From Argentina anserina (lineage: Eukaryota; Streptophyta; Magnoliopsida; Rosales; Rosaceae): a stretch of 64,000 bases of DNA. The DNA lies in assembly GCF_933775445.1 (NCBI RefSeq), contig NC_065874.1, positions 29,148,501 to 29,212,500 on the forward strand. The letters are read 5' to 3'. Below, piece by piece: positions 57,701-64,000 of the stretch (position 1 is the stretch's first letter; the number at the start of each line of letters is the position of its first letter). The notes beneath the pieces were generated by a model, which was not told the DNA's origin, made no database searches, and was given only the letters and a program-made list of their open reading frames with translations. A program made the position numbers and the translations under genes.

Positions 57701-60700
57701 ACCACAAATAGCCACCATTGTTCAGTAGGGTAAAATTTTCATTTGCTACATGAGGCTGGACATGATTTGGTATCTTAGTGTTTAGAAGATAAAACTTTGG
57801 TACCTCAAAATCTCAAATTATGCTTTATTTGATAGTTTAGTACTTTTGTTAATTTTTCTATCAAATATATGGTACTAGAGCCGCGACTGCGGTCTTCTAT
57901 CACATCAATGGCGTGATCATGGTCGGCCTAAGGCCAAGGCAATCAAGGCAAAAAAACTTAGGCCTCAACTTGAAGGAGACCTCCATTTTTCTATGATTGT
58001 TCAATACATGTATTCATTTTTATGAAAATATACTTACACAAGAAAATTATGTGAAAATTATTTGTTACTGATAGATTTGAAGATTAATCAAATAACATAA
58101 ATATAAGGTAGGGTAGGCCTTATAAATATCACTAGAAAACTTCCTATTACAGCCTTATTTTGACGTTTCATTTTATATGTCCCTCAACTTCTATAATTCC
58201 AATACTAAAACATGGCCTTATAGCTACAACTAAGATTTTTTATCTTACAAAAATAATAATTAATAGTTAAGACATCTCAAAATTTCAGCCTTAGATCCAC
58301 GTACACACCTTTTTTTTTTAAGTGATCATCACTTTAAGGAGTTTCCATAGTTTAAAAGTTATATAAACGTGCATAAAATTAGTCTTTTTTTTAAAATTTA
58401 GTACGTAAATCTGTTAATGTAGTACATAACTCTATTTGAGTACATGTCGTAAATTAGATCACTTGATGCACATTGTTAGAAATAGAGTGATTTTGAACGG
58501 GTGCGCGCGGTTCTCATCAAATATCGACTCTATTTGTTGAAAGATAATTCAATCAATTTTTGTCCATGCAACTATGATACAAAGAAAAATGATTAACTTG
58601 TGCCTAAGGGATCTTCACTTGTTTTAGAAAAGGAACCTATATGGTGTCGAGGCAGAGGCAAAGCTAAGAGGACGGATGCTGCCCGTGCTGGGCAATATAT
58701 TTGATTATGAGTTTATGACTGAATGAGTTTCCTTTCTGCTGGGTACAAACTAACCCAGCATAGACTTTGGCTTTGGTTTGAGTGGCTTCGTTGCTGACTT
58801 GCTGTGACTGTTGAGTTGAGTTGTTGTTGTTGAGTTGGGGAAGATGAGGTGGGGAAAGATGGAAAATCCACAACTATTTGATCGGATTTTGCATGTCTGT
58901 GTTGAGCGGCCGGTGCTCTCCTCTTTTAATACATATTTGCGTTTTCTAATAACTGCTGGGTTTTCTAAATGGATGCAGTTATTTGTTATCCTTCTTGCTA
59001 ATTTTCATTTATATTCCTAGTCTCCCACATTCACTTCTAGCTAGTCATCCATAACTATTTTCTTTCCGGTGAAACCTACATTAAGTAACTTTTAATTTTT
59101 CTGCTTACCTAACACACGGAGTCTAGATCCACCACTGTGTCAAAGTAGATAATTCCCCATGTGTTTCGACATACTGGATCTGGTCTTATCGGCAAGCCAC
59201 CACATTTTTTTGTTGGTTAAAACAAGCCACCACTTATTAACTCACTAAACTAGTGAACAACTTCGAAATAATGTTTTAAGTTTTTTTTTATCAAAAAATA
59301 ATGTGAAGTTGGATCTATCATAAAATTGAAAATTTGGGCCTAGACCAAACCTCTTGGGTTAATATATACCCACTAGTCAAGGACCTGTCATAAAAAGTTG
59401 GATCTATCAACTCCAGTCAAGAATCCACAAGTCTCCTCTAAAGAGAAAGCCCGTCGGCTTTGAAGTCCTTGTCTCCTTGACCGAGCAGGAGTTGTACCCT
59501 CGTCTCACGATCTCTAAGGCGCTATATCTAGCTCCTCCATTAAAATAGTAACACACCGGATAAAAGTCTTTGGGCCATGGCCACCACCAATCCAATCCAA
59601 TGCCGGCTTTTTCTGCGCCACCGCAACCAAGCATTACACACTCCTCTGACCCGATTGTTGTCGACGTCAACCAAAATCGCCACCTACACTGATCTTTGAC
59701 TATCCAACTGGTCTCCACGTCCAAACATAAACACATCACACCCAAGGCCGTCTCAACGTAAATTGAGATGGTCCAAAACCTTACCGTCACGCAATTACTT
59801 GTCAAATTCCATGAGCTAGCAGTGTAATCTATTAAGCAAACTTTGCAAGCGTTCGACACTTATCAAGGTTTCTGATGCGTCTATCTATTCTTTATACCTA
59901 ATCATAGTTTAGGGACAAACAAATTAAGCAATTGGATAGTTCGCCATCAGTTCAGCTCATCATCATCTGCATTATTTCCAATTTTTTTCCATCATTCCAT
60001 GCAGATGAAGACATAGTCCTTTCGAATCCCTGCAGGCTTAAGGAGATTGGAAATTAACTGAAAGGGGACTCTCGACTTGTATATGTACGTAATTTTGGTT
60101 AAACTAAGTGTTTTTTGACTTTATCTACTGTGGAACGTAGTAGTGCATCTGTGTATGTACTACGTACGTACGTGACGCGACATTGCCGTCTCGATTTCTC
60201 TATGCACTGCTAAGTTTTAGTACGTTCGAATAGTTTGATTAATCATATCATTCGAAAACTACTACGCTTACTCTCTCAAGTCTCATGCATGCAGGTTAGG
60301 GAATATACGTCCCATTTCGATGGCATAGTATCGATCAAACGTACGGTAGCATATTACCTGGTGCACAAGCACAACTGCATATATAATCCCATATTGCCAC
60401 AACAAAAAATGCTGACAAAGGCCACTTTTCTCAGCCACACGATTTGGTGTTTCGTGGGTAGTGTGGGGGACTTGAGGAGATCCGCCACAATTGTATTGTA
60501 ATGTGATAAATTTATTAATAAATTAATATCTCAAATGTGGCTCAACTGGTCACAAATCTCATGAGGTTGGTCCATATATGCCACCACAAATGTGGTGCAA
60601 ATGTGAGATTTAGTGAGATAATGGACCAAAGACCACGGCAGTATTCTCTGGCTTTCCTCAGTCCAACCCGAACCTACCTCCCAAGTTCTTCAATTCTCCT

Positions 60701-62054
60701 CACATTTCAACAACCCCACTCCTCCTAGTAGGGTTCTCAGCCCGATGATGATACTTACACTACCTGTGAATTCCTCCCCAATTCCAACCCAAGAATTGGT
60801 TGATTTCATAATACTAGAACAAATAATGAGAACTTGTGATGGAACTTCAAAATCTATCATGGAGATAGGAGTGTTTTTATTGAATTGCTATGATTAATTG
60901 CATATTTCAATATGAAGCAAGAGAGGTACAAATATATTGACCAAGAACAAATTGGGAAATATATGGAGGAGAAGAACAACTGCAACTCTAGAGGAGTATA
61001 TTAGGAAATAAAATTGTTCAAAAATCAAAGGAGGTGTGTTTAGCAAATATAGAGGTGCAAATAGAATCACCCTTTCTTGTAGTCTTCCTTATTTCTTTCC
61101 TTATAATCACCATATGAATAGGCTAAACTTAACAAATACGAACGTAAATTGAAAATAACAGAGTGGCTACGTCAAAAGAGGTTGGTGTTTGTTTAAAGTT
61201 TGGGATACAGAGACACTTGTACGTGGTCTGTACTTCTTTCTTCAATCTCAGATTTCTCATTTGCTTTCCTCATATGAAAGAAACCATTTTCGTACGAATT
61301 GCAAAATATTTCTGAACAGAACATCAGTGAATCCATCTAGCATTTCAGCTTTGTTCTGAAGTGCTTCCATTTCTAATAATAGAGATTTTTAACTAAAAAG
61401 TAGCAAGATATAACCGACTATCAAAATTAATGATGCAGTATAATCGATTTTGTCATCATAACTCTGGCATTATTAGAAGAAAAGAAAAACATAAATTTTA
61501 TTTTATTTGTTTGAAGAAACGAAACGGATATTCATGCGACTCTAGCTACTAGGTCAATCTATTTGAGATCAATATATTTCAGATCTTTGGAAGTCCATTG
61601 AACGTAGAAATAACAGCTACTGAAATTGAGTGGTTTCCCAAAGTCGGATACAAAATAGAATGTCTTGACTTCCGAATCTAATTTGCTTCATCTTTCATCT
61701 CTCATTCTTTTCCCTTTCTCTCTTTCAATGCTTTTTCCCAGATATTAACCCATGCACAGCCCTATGCAAATCCCATGCATTTCCTTGCTTCTAATATCCT
61801 CCAGCACATCCATTATTCTTTCTGAATCACAAGCATAGATTATCAAATCGTAATCGCCTTCCCTCCATAGTACCAACGATTCGTATTTGTATTGGTCATT
61901 TTCTCTTCCATTTTCCTCGCATAGGGTTTCAATTCTTTGCTTTACCTCTGTGCCACATATATTGCAATGAGGGTGATTCTTATTGATCCAAGATAGACAC
62001 AACGAAACAACGACGAATCGCAGAAAGTTCAGATTAAGGGCCTTTCGTGACAAC
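57701..62054. other. gene-free region upstream of GT47, 4.3 kb
   Basis: Between 57930 and 59130 the sequence has phrases such as AAGGCCAAGGCAATCAAGGC and GTCTAGATCCACCACTG that look like worn transposon ends, but no domain or clear boundary. ORFs at 59407-59859 and elsewhere are unassigned. The last 300 bp before 62055 is the 5' leader of the GT47 gene, with a pyrimidine-rich stretch near 61690-61735. Confidence 0.45.
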
Positions 62055-63833
62055 ATGGGAAGGCCTTTAGTGACAACCGGATTATGCCGTCAATCATGGT
62101 TCGTGGTCTTAGCCTCTTTTCTTATATGGCTTTTATTGATTTGTGCATACTATTCCCAGTACATGGTCAGCAAGGGTGTCATGATCACCTTGTTCAATCA
62201 CAACATCTTTGAAGACAATTCCGTTGGTGGTGCCTCAAGTTCTGTTGTTAGAGAACCCAATGGTGAAAGCAAAGTTGTTTTCAATGACCAAAGTGGGGCT
62301 CTGAGAACCAAATATGTTTATGAGTCTGAAGAGCATGAAAAGTCGAAGAAAGAATTAGGTCGAGCAGCAGATGATAATTCTACAGGGAGTAACGAAGCTC
62401 AGCTTGATGCGAATAGGATTATGAAAATACCTATCAAGGAGGATGAGATTCATGCTGATACTAAGTCGGACTTCGAGTCTGAATCCGAATCCGATATGTG
62501 CCAAGGTAAGTACATATATGTCCATAAAATCCCTAGCAAGTTTAATCAGGATTTGATAGAGCACTGTAATTCACTTAGCAATTGGACTGATATGTGTGAG
62601 TTGTCATCAAACTTGGGTCTTGGCCCTCATTTTCCAAGTAATGAGAGAGTATTCTCCAAAACTGGTTGGTTTGCTACAAATCAGTTCTTGTTAGAGGTCA
62701 TATTCCACAATAGGTTGAAGCAGTACAACTGTTTGACAAATGACTCTTCTCAAGCTTCAGCAATATTTGTGCCTTACTATGCTGGCTTAGACGTGTCGCG
62801 GTATCTTTGGGGCTCCGGCTATAAAATTAGAGATTCCGGCTCACTTGAGCTGGTGAAGTGGTTGAGAGAAAAACCAGAATGGAAGAGAATGTGGGGCAGA
62901 GATCACTTTATGGTGGCTGGAAGAATCACTTGGGATTTTCGGAGATTTACTGATGAGGATTCAAATTGGGGGAACAAGCTGATGCTTCTGCCAGAGTCGA
63001 AGAATATGACCATGTTGACAATTGAATCAAGCCCTTGGAGTAGTAATGACTTTGCAATTCCATATCCTACATACTTCCACCCTTCAATGGACACTGAAGT
63101 GTTTCACTGGCAGAACAAAATGAGAAGACAGCGGAGGAGGGTCTTGTTCTCATTTGCAGGAGGTCCGAGGCCTAATCTTCATAACTCTATCCGAAACGAC
63201 ATCATCGACCAGTGTAAAGCTGCAAGGAGAAAATGCAAGTTGCTAGAGTGCTCTACTGGGCCAGGCAAGTGCCACAAGCCGGTTTACGTGATGAAAATGT
63301 TTCAAGGTTCTGTGTTCTGCTTACAGCCTCCTGGTGATTCTTTAACCAGAAGATCAATGTTTGATTCTATTCTAGCTGGGTGCATACCTGTATTCTTTCA
63401 TCCCGGTTCGGCCTACGTCCAATATGTGTGGCACTTACCACAAGACTACACCAAATACTCTGTGCTTATCTCAGCATTTGACATACAGAACAAGACAGTG
63501 AGCATTGAGAGTGTCTTGAGTAGAATTTCAGGACAGGAAATCGTAAAAATGAGGGAAGAGGTCATCAGATTGATACCTAGTGTTGTGTATGCTGATCCAA
63601 GTTACAAGCTGAAGACTCACGATGATGCATTTGATATATCTGTTAAGGGGGTTCTAAAGAGAGTTGACACAACTAGAAAGGACATGAGGGAAGGGAAAAC
63701 TACTAGTTTTGATTTTGCAGAAAAGGTGAGTTGGAAATTCAATCTGTTCGGGATAGTGGAAGAACATGAATGGGATCCCTACTTTGAAGGAATGGATGAA
63801 AAGGCTAAACGAAGAGAACATGTAAAAGCATGA
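62055..63833 (+). CDS. GT47 exostosin-family glycosyltransferase, MUR3-like (probable xyloglucan galactosyltransferase)
   Basis: Single exon, 592 aa, from the ATG at 62055 (the open frame upstream has no ATG). It is a type II Golgi membrane protein: short basic N-terminus, one membrane anchor at about residues 15-34 ([20 protein letters not shown]), a variable stem to about 145, then the exostosin/GT47 domain: [71 protein letters not shown], and [20 protein letters not shown] followed by [15 protein letters not shown] (about 423-455). These are hallmark motifs of the MUR3 subfamily, which adds galactose or a related sugar to xylosyl side chains of xyloglucan using UDP-sugar. Which sugar and position this member uses is not readable from sequence. 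No lesions. The stem is acidic and low in complexity. Confidence 0.93.
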   Translation: MGRPLVTTGLCRQSWFVVLASFLIWLLLICAYYSQYMVSKGVMITLFNHNIFEDNSVGGASSSVVREPNGESKVVFNDQSGALRTKYVYESEEHEKSKKELGRAADDNSTGSNEAQLDANRIMKIPIKEDEIHADTKSDFESESESDMCQGKYIYVHKIPSKFNQDLIEHCNSLSNWTDMCELSSNLGLGPHFPSNERVFSKTGWFATNQFLLEVIFHNRLKQYNCLTNDSSQASAIFVPYYAGLDVSRYLWGSGYKIRDSGSLELVKWLREKPEWKRMWGRDHFMVAGRITWDFRRFTDEDSNWGNKLMLLPESKNMTMLTIESSPWSSNDFAIPYPTYFHPSMDTEVFHWQNKMRRQRRRVLFSFAGGPRPNLHNSIRNDIIDQCKAARRKCKLLECSTGPGKCHKPVYVMKMFQGSVFCLQPPGDSLTRRSMFDSILAGCIPVFFHPGSAYVQYVWHLPQDYTKYSVLISAFDIQNKTVSIESVLSRISGQEIVKMREEVIRLIPSVVYADPSYKLKTHDDAFDISVKGVLKRVDTTRKDMREGKTTSFDFAEKVSWKFNLFGIVEEHEWDPYFEGMDEKAKRREHVKA

Positions 63834-64000
63834 AGCCTTCTAATTTTAGTTTTAGAGTGGTGATCAGCTCTAGCTAGCTAGCTAGTTTTTTTCTCATGCA
63901 AACATGGACATTTTGCTTTCTTCTTTCTTTCCTTCTTTAGTAGAGACGTGTTTTTTCCTACTTTAGCTCTTGTACAAAACACTGATTGCTTTCAAAATTG

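Noticed and set aside
59407..59859. 150-codon minus-strand ORF with many Trp and Cys
   Set aside because: No domain recognised, no splice or promoter context; probably chance.
1..64000. CRISPR arrays, bacterial operons, riboswitches
   Set aside because: Spliced plant genes and plant transposons throughout; no regular spacer-repeat array.

Overview
The window is nuclear DNA from a flowering plant, most likely a eudicot. It holds an alpha-expansin, a rhomboid-family gene, an XH-domain protein of the IDN2/FDM type, a GT47 MUR3-type glycosyltransferase, spliced genes with GT-AG introns, and a dense load of copia, Harbinger, hAT, LINE and LTR elements. A rosid, perhaps Rosaceae, would fit, but that is only an impression from sequence style. 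Exon joins were worked out by hand from reading frame and splice sites.

Region 1 (1-27 kb) opens with the decayed 3' part of a Ty1/copia element (1-2105). A cluster of related coiled-coil genes follows. They share a short first coding exon, a phase-1 intron and an N-terminal coiled-coil exon, but carry different C-terminal parts: A, coiled coil + F-box/FBA (2580-5104, minus, broken by one nonsense and two frameshifts); B, a decayed coiled-coil remnant near a small RS-rich ORF (10240-10979, minus); C, coiled coil + XH (about 12240-14510, minus, broken); D, coiled coil + complete XH (16229-18204, plus, intact, 293 aa, lacking the XS and zf-XS domains of full-length family members); E, coiled coil + two U1/matrin-type C2H2 fingers (23710-26250, plus, intact, 239 aa). 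C and D are head to head. A full-length PIF/Harbinger transposon with both ORFs, terminal inverted repeats and a TTA target duplication (6374-10227) sits at the edge of B. This cluster is the most interesting thing in the window: one coiled-coil module appears to have been recombined with three effector domains, one of them tied by family to RNA-directed DNA methylation.

Region 2 (27-44 kb) has an intact three-exon alpha-expansin (27365-29471, minus) followed by gene-poor DNA with small elements: a foldback MITE, a Harbinger-like remnant, hAT MITEs with 8-bp target duplications, a TRIM with a hAT MITE inside it, a LINE remnant with an 11-bp target duplication, and a Tourist-like MITE.

Region 3 (44-58 kb) is a rhomboid gene on the minus strand (44378-55872) hit twice. 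A 7.8-kb copia element with 123-bp LTRs lies in intron 1, and an 893-bp solo LTR lies inside coding exon 1, within the first membrane segment. With the solo LTR and one target-duplication copy left out, the exons total 1017 nt in one frame (338 aa), so the break looks recent. A 2.5-kb non-autonomous hAT element built largely of four 505-bp tandem repeats is nested in the copia reverse transcriptase. A second probable solo LTR with a minisatellite follows (56706-57700).

Region 4 (58-64 kb) is mostly non-coding and ends in an intact single-exon GT47 gene (62055-63833, plus).
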